NCBI GenBank assembly: GCA_001464615.1
Contig: LNFI01000016.1
Coordinates: 248,001 to 312,000, forward strand
DNA from: Sphingomonadales bacterium Ga0077557
GTDB taxonomy: Bacteria > Pseudomonadota > Alphaproteobacteria > Sphingomonadales > Sphingomonadaceae
Length of the DNA stretch: 64,000 nt
Reading direction: 5' to 3'
A program made the position numbers and the translations under genes. The notes below the pieces were generated by a model, which was given only the letters and a program-made list of their open reading frames with translations, was not told the origin of the DNA and did no database searches. Positions 10,335 to 19,805 of the stretch are shown here, piece by piece; the first letter of the stretch is position 1, and every line of letters begins with the position of its first letter.

Positions 10335-11366
10335 ATGTATAGCGAAAGCGATATTGACGGCGCGGTGGCCGCGGGGGTTCTTTCCCCCGATCAGGCCGCC
10401 GCGTTTCGCAACTTCACCGCCAGCGGGCGCTACGCCCCGGCAGTGGACGAAGAACATTTCAAACTGCTGACCGGCTTTAACGACATTTTCGTCGCGATTG
10501 CGCTCAGCCTGTCGCTCGCCGCGATTGCGCAAATCGGCGGCATGGTAACCCCGGCGCTCGGTGGCGCTGGTGTCGCTGTATCGGCCTGGCTGCTGGCTGA
10601 ATTTTTCACCCGCCGTCGCCGGATGGCGCTCCCCAGCATCCTGCTGCTGCTCGCCTTTGTCGGCGGGGTCGCTGCGACGATGATCGGCGGGTTGGTCAGC
10701 TTGCAGCCCGATCTGCCCGATCGCACCGATGCGGTAATCGGCGCGGGCATTGCGCTGGTGACCGCAGGGGCCGCCTGGGCACATTGGCGGCGCTTCATGG
10801 TGCCGATCACGGTGGCAGCGGGTGCTTTGTCGCTGGTCGGCATGGTGATTGCGCTAACGCTTGCGGCGGTGCCTGCCGCGAAGGACGCCATTTATCCGAT
10901 CACGTTGACCGCCGGTGTCGCCGTGTTCCTCGTCGCAATGGGGTGGGACATGTCTGACAAGGAACGCCGCACGCGCCGGTCCGATGTTGCCTTTTGGCTC
11001 CACCTTGCTGCGGCGCCGCTGATCGCCCATCCGGTGTTTCAGTTGCTTGGCGTGTTCAACCAGGACGTTGATAGTGCCAAGGCGGGGATCGTGCTTGGTT
11101 TGTACCTGATCTTCGCCTTTGTGGCGCTGGCGATCGATCGCCGGGCACTGCTCGTATCCAGTCTCGTCTATGTGCTTTACGCCATGTACGCGCTGTTCCA
11201 GAGCGCGGGCGCGGTTGAGCTGAGCGCCTCACTCACCGCCTTTGTCATTGGCTCGGCGCTGCTCACTCTTTCAGTCTTTTGGCACCAGATGCGCGGCTTT
11301 GTCGTTTCGCTGCTGGGTGGCCTCCGCAATCGACTGCCCCCTGTGCAGACGATGGTACCAGCGTAA
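10335..11366 (+). CDS. polytopic membrane protein (DUF2157-like)
   Basis: N-terminal soluble segment then many TM helices; AGGA ribosome binding site upstream. Confidence 0.7.
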   Translation: MYSESDIDGAVAAGVLSPDQAAAFRNFTASGRYAPAVDEEHFKLLTGFNDIFVAIALSLSLAAIAQIGGMVTPALGGAGVAVSAWLLAEFFTRRRRMALPSILLLLAFVGGVAATMIGGLVSLQPDLPDRTDAVIGAGIALVTAGAAWAHWRRFMVPITVAAGALSLVGMVIALTLAAVPAAKDAIYPITLTAGVAVFLVAMGWDMSDKERRTRRSDVAFWLHLAAAPLIAHPVFQLLGVFNQDVDSAKAGIVLGLYLIFAFVALAIDRRALLVSSLVYVLYAMYALFQSAGAVELSASLTAFVIGSALLTLSVFWHQMRGFVVSLLGGLRNRLPPVQTMVPA

Positions 11367-11392
11367 CGCCATTCCGTTGGTACGAAGCCCCT

Positions 11393-11425
11393 GCCCCGGC
11401 GCCCCCACGGCGCCGGGGCTTTTTT
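11393..11425 (+). terminator. intrinsic terminator after the DUF2157-like gene
   Basis: Perfect 11-bp stem GCCCCGGCGCC/GGCGCCGGGGC, 5-nt loop, then TTTTTT. Confidence 0.9.
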
Positions 11426-11772
11426 CATTCGGTGACCAGCTTGACCAATCGGCGTTCGACCGGGGCAAGCACGGCGGCCAGATCATGGCCGCGCTTCAGC
11501 ACGGCTCCACTCTCTCCCACCAGCGCCCACATGCCCTGGCGGTTGCGCAGCACCGGGCGCTTCTCGATCCGAAACTCTGGCCGCTCGGCGGCTCGGCGAA
11601 AGGCGGAAAAGACGGCAGCATCGCGGCCCATATCCATCGCATAGTCCCGCCAATGCCCCGCCGCGACCATCCGCCCATAAAGATCAAGGATCCGCGTCAA
11701 CTCCGCGCGATCGAAACCGACTTGCACGGGCATGCGAGCGGCAGGCAGCGGAAAGGGTGTAACCGTCCCCAT
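11425..11772 (-). CDS. DUF2794 family protein
   Basis: FDRAELTRILDLYGRMVAAGHWRDYAMDMGRDAAVFSAFRRAAERPEFRIEK pattern. Confidence 0.8.
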   Translation of the reverse strand: MGTVTPFPLPAARMPVQVGFDRAELTRILDLYGRMVAAGHWRDYAMDMGRDAAVFSAFRRAAERPEFRIEKRPVLRNRQGMWALVGESGAVLKRGHDLAAVLAPVERRLVKLVTE

Positions 11773-11821
11773 CAGGCACTCAACGCCGGGCCATTAGCGC
11801 TGATCCTTCAGCGCTGGACTG

Positions 11822-12502
11822 CTACGCACGATCACGCAGATCCTCATTATCCGCGAGCAACGCATCCAGGCGCTTGCGCAGCGTGTCAATCTCACAGCGG
11901 AGCAGTTCGACCTTCTGCGTCTCGGGATCGAACATTTCGCTGCACGGCGTGCCATAGGGCACGAAGCTCTTGTCGCTCCTCCCCCCATCGACCATCGTCG
12001 CGCGCGCCGGGATGCCAACCATTACCGCGCCGGGCACAACATCCTTGGTGACGACGGCATTCGCCCCCACCCGCGCGCCCACGCCAATAGTGATCGGCCC
12101 CAGCACCTGCGCGCCCGATCCGATAATGACATTATCGAGCAGGGTCGGGTGCCGCTTGCCCGCCACGCCATTGTCCGGGCTGGTGCCGCCCAGCGTCACG
12201 CATTGGTAAATGGTAACATTGTCACCAATTTCGACGGTTTCACCGATCACCGTAAAGCCATGATCGATAAAGAAATTGCGCCCGATTTTTGCACCCGGAT
12301 GAATGTCGATCGCCGTCAGGAATCGCGACAGGTGATTGACGAGACGCGCCAGAAAAAACAGATCAGCCTGATACAAGCTGTGTGCAACCTTGTGCAAGCC
12401 AAGCGCCAGCACGCCGGGATAAAGCAGGATTTCCCAGCGTGATCGCGGCGCGGGATCGCGCAGCTTGATCGAATCGAGATAGGCTGTCAGGCGCTCGAAC
12501 AT
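11822..12502 (-). CDS. cysE: serine O-acetyltransferase
   Basis: Left-handed beta-helix hexapeptide repeats; GAKIGRNFFIDHGFTVIGETVEIGDNVTIYQCVTLGG. Confidence 0.92.
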   Translation of the reverse strand: MFERLTAYLDSIKLRDPAPRSRWEILLYPGVLALGLHKVAHSLYQADLFFLARLVNHLSRFLTAIDIHPGAKIGRNFFIDHGFTVIGETVEIGDNVTIYQCVTLGGTSPDNGVAGKRHPTLLDNVIIGSGAQVLGPITIGVGARVGANAVVTKDVVPGAVMVGIPARATMVDGGRSDKSFVPYGTPCSEMFDPETQKVELLRCEIDTLRKRLDALLADNEDLRDRA

Positions 12503-12659
12503 GAGCCGGGTCCTCTTTTGAACTCGCGCCTATTTAGGCACTCCCCCGGACGAATTCCATAACCGCTTCGTCGCAGTATTTAGTCCAATAAATCCTATCT
12601 ATCTTGTAGGGTATAATGTCGCTGCCTATTCTTCCTATATCCAAGGGAAGGCGGCCGGC

Positions 12660-13427
12660 GTGTTTGACGTTTCTCTTATTGATTTCAATGTTATCCTGCC
12701 CTTCATCCTGGCCGGATTCGCTGCGCAGGTTATCGATGGCGCACTGGGCATGGCCTTTGGCGTGATCTCAAGCACGTTGCTCGTCAGCCTGCTTGGCGTG
12801 TCGCCCGCGCTTGCCTCGGCAAGCGTTCATGCGGTCGAGACCTTTACGACGGCAGCTTCCGGCGCCAGCCATATCTATAACCGCAATGTCGATTGGAAAC
12901 TGTTCAGGCGGCTCGTCATCCCCGGCATGATCGGCGGTGCGCTGGGGGCTTATGTGCTGAGCAGCATCGATGCATCTGTCGCCAAGCCGTTTGTGATGGC
13001 CTATCTGGCCGCGATCGGCCTTTATCTGCTGTATCGCGCCTGGCGCGGGCAGACCGAACCGCGCAAACCGAGGGTTGTTGCACCGATCGGCTTGATTGGC
13101 GGATTTCTGGATGCGGCGGGCGGTGGCGGCTGGGGGCCGGTGGTGACGTCAAACCTGCTGGTTCAAGGGGCGGCACCGCGCACCACAATCGGCACGGTCA
13201 ACACATCCGAATTCTTCCTGACCGCAACAATTTCGGCAACCTTCATTGCCACAATGGGTTTTGCGGCATTCACGGTTGCCACGCTTGGAATCCTTATCGG
13301 TGGGCTTATCGCTGCGCCATTCGGGGCTGTGCTTGCCAAGCGCATGCCCGCGCGGGCGCTGATGGTGTTGGTCGGCATGCTGCTGACCATCACCAGTGTC
13401 TACACGATCTGGAAGGCGCTGAGCTGA
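12660..13427 (+). CDS. sulfite exporter TauE/SafE family protein
   Basis: GFAAQVIDGALGMAFGVISST, GGFLDAAGGGGWGPV; GTG start; divergent from cysE. Confidence 0.88.
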   Translation: MFDVSLIDFNVILPFILAGFAAQVIDGALGMAFGVISSTLLVSLLGVSPALASASVHAVETFTTAASGASHIYNRNVDWKLFRRLVIPGMIGGALGAYVLSSIDASVAKPFVMAYLAAIGLYLLYRAWRGQTEPRKPRVVAPIGLIGGFLDAAGGGGWGPVVTSNLLVQGAAPRTTIGTVNTSEFFLTATISATFIATMGFAAFTVATLGILIGGLIAAPFGAVLAKRMPARALMVLVGMLLTITSVYTIWKALS

Positions 13428-13453
13428 TCCCGGGCCGCTCCCCCCGCCAAGGA

Positions 13454-13975
13454 TCAGTTCAGCGCCGCATGGACCGAAGCAACCGCCTTCATCACTGATG
13501 CATAGCGAACGGCATGCTGGATCGTCTCGGCATTGATGCCGGCCTTTTTCAGCACCTGCTCATGGCTGTCGATGCACATCCCGCAGCCGTTCATCGCTGA
13601 GACCGCGAGGCAGAACAGCTCGAAATCGGCCTTGTCGATGCCCGGCGCGCCGATCACGTTCATGCGCAACTTGGCGGGCATATTCAGATATTCCTTGTTC
13701 CCGGCCAGATGCGTGAAGCGGTAATAGACGTTGTTCATCGCCATCACGGCGGCGGCAGCGCGGGCAGCGGTTGCTGCTTCAGCGCTCAGCTTGCCAGTGC
13801 ATTCGGCTTCGGCGGCATCGACCAGGGGCTTGTAAGCCGAACCATGCGCGCAGGTCAGCAGCAGACCATATTTGCGCTGGTCGGGCAGCGCCTGCTCGTT
13901 GAGCAATGACGACACGTTGAGCCGAATATCTTTGGCGAAGTCTGGCAGCGCGCCCGAAAATTCCTTGAGCGACAT
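13454..13975 (-). CDS. ahpD: AhpD-like alkylhydroperoxidase (carboxymuconolactone decarboxylase family)
   Basis: CGMCIDSHEQVLKKAG CXXC motif; downstream of peroxiredoxin gene. Confidence 0.9.
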   Translation of the reverse strand: MSLKEFSGALPDFAKDIRLNVSSLLNEQALPDQRKYGLLLTCAHGSAYKPLVDAAEAECTGKLSAEAATAARAAAAVMAMNNVYYRFTHLAGNKEYLNMPAKLRMNVIGAPGIDKADFELFCLAVSAMNGCGMCIDSHEQVLKKAGINAETIQHAVRYASVMKAVASVHAALN

Positions 13976-13999
13976 GGTCGATCAATCTCCTGAAAACGA

Positions 14000-14025
14000 G
14001 TCACCCCGGCGCTGGCCGGGGTGAC
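14000..14025. repeat. REP-like hairpin between ahpC and ahpD
   Basis: Perfect 11-bp arms GTCACCCCGGC/GCCGGGGTGAC around 4-nt loop. Confidence 0.75.
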
Positions 14026-14063
14026 AAGAAAGCGAGCGGGACTTCGCCCGCCCCACTGGTTGG

Positions 14064-14606
14064 TTAGGCGGCGAGCTGGAGGACGTCGTCGCCCTTGTTC
14101 CAGTTGCACGGGCAGAGCTCATCGGTCTGCAGCGCATCAAGCACGCGCAGCGTTTCCTGCGGGTTACGGCCCACATTCAGGCCGTTGACCTGCACCGCCT
14201 GGATGACATTGTCCGGATCGATGATGAAGGTCGCGCGGTAAGCGACATGCTCATTGGCATCGAGAATGCCGAGCGCCGAGGCCAGCACCGCGCCATTATC
14301 CGCCAGCCAGGGAAAATCAGCAGCCGCCAGATCGGGATCCGACTTCCGCCAGGCGAGATGGACATGTGCGGTATCGGTCGATGCGCCGATCAGCACGGCA
14401 TCACGATCAGCGAAATCATCCTTCAGCGCGGCATAGCCGATGATCTCGGTCGGGCAGACAAAGGTGAAATCTTTTGGCCAGTAAAATAGAATCTTCCACT
14501 TGCCCGGGAAGCTATCCTGGCTGAGCGTTTCGCCGGCGGGGAGGGCATGAATGCCCTGCTGAACGGGAACGGTGAAATCTGGCAGCGTATCGCCAACGGT
14601 CAACAT
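14064..14606 (-). CDS. ahpC: AhpC/Prx-type peroxiredoxin
   Basis: FYWPKDFTFVCPTEI peroxidatic Cys; C-terminal CPCNW; start at MLTVGD. Confidence 0.9.
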   Translation of the reverse strand: MLTVGDTLPDFTVPVQQGIHALPAGETLSQDSFPGKWKILFYWPKDFTFVCPTEIIGYAALKDDFADRDAVLIGASTDTAHVHLAWRKSDPDLAAADFPWLADNGAVLASALGILDANEHVAYRATFIIDPDNVIQAVQVNGLNVGRNPQETLRVLDALQTDELCPCNWNKGDDVLQLAA

Positions 14607-14759
14607 GGATAGGGACTCCTTTGAATGAATTCGGAGCCAGCCAGGTCCTCTCACGTCCACGGGGCGTGCGCCGCCCTCTCTTCTCGTTCCGCCTATATAA
14701 GGCTGTTATTTAGCGAGCCAACAGGTTATTTGTTCCGTATTGATTGACTGGAACGATAA

Positions 14760-15671
14760 ATGGCGACCTACCTGCCAACGCTCAAGCAACTGCAATATCT
14801 TGTTTCCTTGCAGGAACACGGGCATTTCGGGCGCGCGGCAGAGGCGTGTTTTGTCACACAATCAACGCTGTCAGCCGGCCTGCGTGAACTGGAAACGCTG
14901 ATTGGCGTCACCCTGGTTGAACGCACCCGTCGGGTCGTCCGCTTTACGCCCTTGGGTGATCGGATAGCCGAAAAGGCGCGACGCGTGCTGCGCGAAGCCG
15001 ATGAGTTGGGTGATCTGGTACGCGCGGCCGGGCGGCCGTTGTCAGGCGATATGCGGATGAGCGTGATCCCGACGATAGCGCCCTTCATGCTGCCGCGCAT
15101 CCTGCCAAGATTGCGCACCGACTATCCCGACCTGAAACTCTATCTGCGCGAAGAGCCCAGCGGTGTCGCGTGTGAGGGGCTGCATAATGGCCGCACCGAT
15201 TGCGTGCTGCTGGCATTGCCCTATGCCTGCGGCGAGGTTTCGGTGCAGCCCTTGTTCGATGATCGCTTGTTCGTGGCGTTTCCGGACGGCGAATACACCC
15301 CCTGCCCCGCCAGCATCCTTGCCGCTGACATCGACGAACATCGCCTGTTGCTGCTTGAAGACGGGCATTGCCTGAAAGATCATGCGCTATCGGCCTGCAA
15401 CCGGCCTGAACTGCGCGCCGAGGCAACGATGCTGGGCACGTCGCTGCATACGATCGTCCAGATGGTCGATAATGGGCTGGGGGTAACCATGCTGCCGGAA
15501 ATGGCGATCATGGCAGGGATATTGGAACACACCAATATTGCCGCCCGGCCACTGGAGGCGGACAATGCGATCCGCCGGATCGCGCTCGTCTGGCGACGCG
15601 CATCCCCGCGCGAAAAGGATTTTCTACTGCTGTCGCAAGTGCTCGCCGATGCGCAATCGCTGCCGCGTTAA
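14760..15671 (+). CDS. oxyR: LysR-type hydrogen-peroxide-responsive regulator OxyR
   Basis: LysR HTH, LPTLKQLQYLVSLQEHGHFGRAAEACFVTQSTLS; redox region CxxDGHCLKDHALSAC; divergent from ahpC. Confidence 0.9.
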   Translation: MATYLPTLKQLQYLVSLQEHGHFGRAAEACFVTQSTLSAGLRELETLIGVTLVERTRRVVRFTPLGDRIAEKARRVLREADELGDLVRAAGRPLSGDMRMSVIPTIAPFMLPRILPRLRTDYPDLKLYLREEPSGVACEGLHNGRTDCVLLALPYACGEVSVQPLFDDRLFVAFPDGEYTPCPASILAADIDEHRLLLLEDGHCLKDHALSACNRPELRAEATMLGTSLHTIVQMVDNGLGVTMLPEMAIMAGILEHTNIAARPLEADNAIRRIALVWRRASPREKDFLLLSQVLADAQSLPR

Positions 15672-16278
15672 AGCGCGCCGGATTGGCGCTGCCGTTTTAG
15701 CTGCCGCATTAGTTGCCGTTGGCTTTAGCTTCGCTGCTGGGGCACAGCAGCACGATGCTATCATCGCTGTCGGAACCCCCGCGCCGATGCCGACGCTCGG
15801 CATTGGCAGCACCAATATGCAGGCGAATAAAAAAATCGCCGAAAATGTCGCTGCCGCACCGAATTTGTCGATGCTTTTCGCCGCGATGCAAGCCGCCGGC
15901 CTGATCGATACGCTGATCAACCCTGGGCCGATGACGCTATTCGCACCAACCAACGCCGCCTTTGCCCGCCTCGCACCCGGCACGGTGGAGACATTGCTGA
16001 AACCCGAGAACAAGGCGGCGCTGGTCAGAATATTGCGCTACCATATCGTGCCCGGCGCAATCACCACCGAGCAGATCCGCGAACGGGTAAAGGCTGGCGG
16101 CGGCAAGGCGCGCTACACCAGTATCGACGGCGAGCCGCTGGTGATCCAAATCCTCCATGGCGCGATCAGCATCACCGACGCCAACGGCAACAAAAGCTAT
16201 ATCGAAACCGCCAATCTCGGCCAGGCCAATGGCGTGGTGCATGTCATGGGCGGCGTATTGATCCCCAAGTTGGATTGA
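15649..16278 (+). CDS. fasciclin domain-containing secreted protein
   Basis: FAS1 motifs (TLFAPTNAAFARL, LRYHIVPGA, GVVHVMGGVLIP); predicted start MRNRCRVKARRIGAAVLAAAL overlaps the oxyR end. Confidence 0.85.
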   Translation: MRNRCRVKARRIGAAVLAAALVAVGFSFAAGAQQHDAIIAVGTPAPMPTLGIGSTNMQANKKIAENVAAAPNLSMLFAAMQAAGLIDTLINPGPMTLFAPTNAAFARLAPGTVETLLKPENKAALVRILRYHIVPGAITTEQIRERVKAGGGKARYTSIDGEPLVIQILHGAISITDANGNKSYIETANLGQANGVVHVMGGVLIPKLD

Positions 16279-16441
16279 GTGACGAGCTACTAGGCGATGA
16301 AGAACGCGGTGGAATACTGGGGCATCCGGCCCTGGCTATTGTGAACGCTGTCGCCCGACCGTCACATCAGATTCCAAACTGGCCCGCTTGCCAAATGCAA
16401 CTCCCATTGCGGACGTCAGTCGGAAACGATATCATTGGAAA

Positions 16442-16621
16442 ATGGACGCTCTGGGCAGTTATCCAACATGGATTTTGGTCGCGCTTGGGATCATATTGCT
16501 TGTGCTCGGACTCGTCAGCAGTTTCGCGCTCGGCACCAATGGACTAGCAGTGGGCATGGGGTTCATTATAACTGCGATCATATTGATCACCTCCCCATTG
16601 AAGCGTTCAAAAACGAAATAA
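16442..16621 (+). CDS. small two-TM membrane protein
   Basis: MDALGSYPTWILVALGIILLVLGLVSSFALGTNGLAVGMGFIITAIILITSPLKRSKTK; hydrophobic pattern. Confidence 0.5.
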   Translation: MDALGSYPTWILVALGIILLVLGLVSSFALGTNGLAVGMGFIITAIILITSPLKRSKTK

Positions 16622-16691
16622 TCGGTTGCCAAGGAGGGGCTGTTTTCCAACCATCCGCCTGAGCGCACTGAATCGCAGCGCAGCGCAATCC

Positions 16692-17135
16692 CTACTCAGC
16701 CCGCCAACGATCTGCCGCCGCATCATCGCTGGCGCGCGCCTCCACCCAGCGCGCATCGCTGCCGCGCAGCTCACGCTTCCAAAAGGGCGCGTCGGTCTTC
16801 AGCCGGTCGATCAGGAAGGCGCAGGCGTCAAGCGCAGCACCGCGATGGGCGGCGGCGGTGCCGACAAACACGACCCGGTCGCCGGGAACCATCGGCCCGA
16901 CCCGGTGGATGATCTCGACGGCAATGAGCGACCAGCGCGCGCGCGCTTCGACCGCAAGAGCTTCCAGCGCTGCTTCGGTTGCCCCCGGATAATGCTCTAG
17001 CTCCAGCACGGAAACGCCATCATCGCCGCGCACCAGGCCGGTAAAGCTCGCCACCGCGCCCGCACCCGGTGCCTCAAGCCCGGCAAGCGCTGCCGCCGTA
17101 TCGATCGGCTCGGCCTGCACGCGAACCGCCATCAT
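16692..17135 (-). CDS. moaE: molybdopterin synthase catalytic subunit MoaE
   Basis: GAVASFTGLVR, HRVGPMVPGDRVVFVGTAAAHR, FWKREL; ATGA overlap with moaD. Confidence 0.92.
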   Translation of the reverse strand: MMAVRVQAEPIDTAAALAGLEAPGAGAVASFTGLVRGDDGVSVLELEHYPGATEAALEALAVEARARWSLIAVEIIHRVGPMVPGDRVVFVGTAAAHRGAALDACAFLIDRLKTDAPFWKRELRGSDARWVEARASDDAAADRWRAE

Positions 17136-17389
17136 CCGCCCGTCACCGGTGGGAAAATGGCGATTTCGCGGGCCCCTTCGATGGGCGCGTCGAGCGGACC
17201 GAAGCGCTGATCGATCGCCGCCCGCAACCGCGCGCGATCGGCAAAGGCGGCGGCATGGCCAGCGCTTCGGCCGGCTAGCCAATCGATCAGATCAGCCACC
17301 GTCGCCAGGCCTTCGGGCGGCGAGACGCTTTCATGGCCACGGCCAATCTGTTCGCGGACCCAAGCGAAATAGAGCATCTCGACCGCCAT
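17132..17389 (-). CDS. moaD: molybdopterin synthase sulfur carrier subunit MoaD
   Basis: Ubiquitin-like fold pattern, ends in IFPPVTGG (C-terminal Gly-Gly); adjacent to moaE. Confidence 0.9.
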   Translation of the reverse strand: MAVEMLYFAWVREQIGRGHESVSPPEGLATVADLIDWLAGRSAGHAAAFADRARLRAAIDQRFGPLDAPIEGAREIAIFPPVTGG

Positions 17390-17394
17390 CGCCG

Positions 17395-17946
17395 TCAATC
17401 CATATGCTTCAGGCCGACGCGCAGATAATCCCAGCCCGTGATCACCGTCAGCCCAGCCGCCAGCCAAAGGGCTGACAGACTAGCCAGCTTGATCCAGGCC
17501 GCTGCCGGCAGCGCCCCGGCCAGGATCAGCCCGCCAAAGGCAATGATCTGCAGCGCGGTCTTCCATTTGGCGAGCTGCGATACCGGCACCGAGACGCGGA
17601 GCTGCGCCAAAAACTCCCGCAAGCCAGATACCGCAATCTCGCGCAGCAGGATGACGAGGGCTGCAACCTTGTGCAGCCCGGCGATATCTCCCGTCCCCAC
17701 CAGCAGCAGGATAACCGCGGCGATCATGATCTTGTCGGCAATCGGATCGAGAAATATGCCAAGCTTGGAGACGGTGCCCTGCGCGCGCGCCAGATAGCCA
17801 TCGAAATAATCGGTGATGCCCATCAGGCAGTACAGGCCGAAGCCGATCGCATAGCCAAGCCGCCAATCGGGCCACCACAACAGGGCAGCGAGCAACGGCA
17901 CGGCAAGGATCCGCGACAGGGTCAACAAATTGGGCAAGGTCAACAT
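17395..17946 (-). CDS. pgsA: CDP-diacylglycerol--glycerol-3-phosphate 3-phosphatidyltransferase
   Basis: CDP-alcohol phosphotransferase signature DYFDGYLAR...GIFLDPIADK. Confidence 0.92.
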   Translation of the reverse strand: MLTLPNLLTLSRILAVPLLAALLWWPDWRLGYAIGFGLYCLMGITDYFDGYLARAQGTVSKLGIFLDPIADKIMIAAVILLLVGTGDIAGLHKVAALVILLREIAVSGLREFLAQLRVSVPVSQLAKWKTALQIIAFGGLILAGALPAAAWIKLASLSALWLAAGLTVITGWDYLRVGLKHMD

Positions 17947-18083
17947 TGCGGGCCGCTCTACGCCTGTCATGGGCCGACGCAAACCCCACCCGGCGGGCGC
18001 ATCTACATTATCCGATTGCCGGTTTCCGCGCCGCTCGGCTATGGCCTTGTCACAGTCTTGCCATTTTGAGGTACGGTTTTTCC

Positions 18084-19397
18084 ATGTTGAATGCGCTCGG
18101 GCTCCTGAAGAAGCGCAGATTTCTGCCCCTTTTTGTCACTCAGTTCCTCGGCGCCTTTAACGACAATCTGTTCAAGACCTCGATGGTGCTGTTCGCGACG
18201 TACCAGATTTATAACGATCCCAAGATCGAGCAAAATTTCAATGCGATTGCGACAGCGATCGGCATTTTGCCGTTTTTCCTGCTCTCGGCGCTGTCCGGCC
18301 AGCTCGCGGATACACACGACAAGGCAAAGATTATCCGGATCGTGAAGACCGCCGAAATTTTGATCATGATCGTCGGTTCGGCAGGCCTGCTGCTGGCGCA
18401 TGGTGGCTATGCCACCCCCGGCCTGGCGCTGATGCTCATCGCGGTGCTGGGGCTTGGCATTCATTCGGCGTTTTTTGGGCCAATCAAATACGCCATTCTG
18501 CCCCAGCATCTGCACGAAGACGAAGTGCTGGGCGGCACCGGCCTGGTCGAATCTGCGACCTATCTGGCGATCCTGGCCGGCACGATCGTGGCGGGCTTGC
18601 TCGCGGCCCAGCCGGCCGAGTGGACCGTGATCACGGTACTTGTCGTGGCGCTGATCGGCTGGGTCACCGCACTGTTCGTGCCAGCAGCGCTGCGCGCCGG
18701 GCCAGAGCTAAAAATCAACTACAACCCCTTTACCTCATCCTGGCGCGTGATCAGCGCGACGATGCATATCCCCCGCCTGTTCATGACGATTTGCGCGATC
18801 AGCTTTTTCTGGTCGATGGGGGCGGTGCTGATCATCATCTTCCCGCCGCTGGTCAAAAATGTGCTCACCTCTGATGAGGCTGTTTCAACCTTTGTGATTG
18901 CGCTGTTCTCGGTCGGTGTCGCGGTTGGCTCGGTTGCGATCAACGCGCTGCTCAAGGGCCATACCTCAGCGCGCTATGCGCCAGCGTCGGTGTTGGCGAT
19001 GGGCGCGTGCGTCGTGATCTTTTCCTTACTGTGCCGCAGCTGGCCAGCCGCCCCGGCCGGTACACTGTATGATTTGCACAGTTTCATGCAGTTGCCGCGC
19101 GGCATTGCTGTGGTCGCTGCGTTGATCGCGATTGCTGTAACGGGCGGCATGTTCGTGGTGCCGCTCTATGCCTTTTTGACGACGACCGTCACCAAGGATC
19201 AGACCGCGCGGACCGTCGCTGCCAATAATGTCGTCAATGCCGGCGCCATGGTGCTGGGCGCCGTTGGCGTGCAGGGGTTAGCGCTTGCCGGTGTCGGCCC
19301 TAGCGACATGCTGTTCGTGGTCGCGGTGATGTGCCCGATATCGGCATGGCTGGGCTATAAACTGCACCTGCTCTGTGACGACATCCCGGCGACCTAA
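18084..19397 (+). CDS. MFS transporter, lysophospholipid transporter (LplT)-like
   Basis: FLPLFVTQFLGAFNDNLFK, SALSGQLADTHDKAKII, FFGPIKYAILPQHL. Confidence 0.85.
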   Translation: MLNALGLLKKRRFLPLFVTQFLGAFNDNLFKTSMVLFATYQIYNDPKIEQNFNAIATAIGILPFFLLSALSGQLADTHDKAKIIRIVKTAEILIMIVGSAGLLLAHGGYATPGLALMLIAVLGLGIHSAFFGPIKYAILPQHLHEDEVLGGTGLVESATYLAILAGTIVAGLLAAQPAEWTVITVLVVALIGWVTALFVPAALRAGPELKINYNPFTSSWRVISATMHIPRLFMTICAISFFWSMGAVLIIIFPPLVKNVLTSDEAVSTFVIALFSVGVAVGSVAINALLKGHTSARYAPASVLAMGACVVIFSLLCRSWPAAPAGTLYDLHSFMQLPRGIAVVAALIAIAVTGGMFVVPLYAFLTTTVTKDQTARTVAANNVVNAGAMVLGAVGVQGLALAGVGPSDMLFVVAVMCPISAWLGYKLHLLCDDIPAT

Positions 19398-19428
19398 CGC
19401 CTGCCAGGCCAGCTCCAGGCGATAACGC

Positions 19429-19608
19429 CTATAAAATCAGCGTATAGATGCAGATGAAGAATGCGGTGAAGCTGAGCGCAAACAGCTTCAGCTCATCCTC
19501 CCCCTTTGCCGCGGCGGCCAGCGCCTTGGGCGCAGAACGCTTGGTTCCCACCATCCGGCGGATCGGGTGGCCATGGGCCGGGGCGGATGCGATTGATCTG
19601 AATGCCAT
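19429..19608 (-). CDS. small hypothetical protein with hydrophobic C-terminus
   Basis: Manual translation: MAFRSIASAPAHGHPIRRMVGTKRSAPKALAAAAKGEDELKLFALSFTAFFICIYTLIL*; below the cutoff of the ORF track. Confidence 0.45.
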   Translation of the reverse strand: MAFRSIASAPAHGHPIRRMVGTKRSAPKALAAAAKGEDELKLFALSFTAFFICIYTLIL

Positions 19609-19805
19609 GCGCTGAAGTTAACGCGATGTTTACGATTATTGCCAGCATTCAAGATGGTTAAGCAGTGTTACGCTTTGGTACAGCGGCAGCGGCAATGCTG
19701 CCTGCGATGTAAAGAAGTATTGCTTGATTCGCTTTGGGAAACGCACTCCGTTGACGCTCCGGAACGCTCCCCCTACTTCTGTTCGATGAAACTAGGCGAT
19801 CTTGT

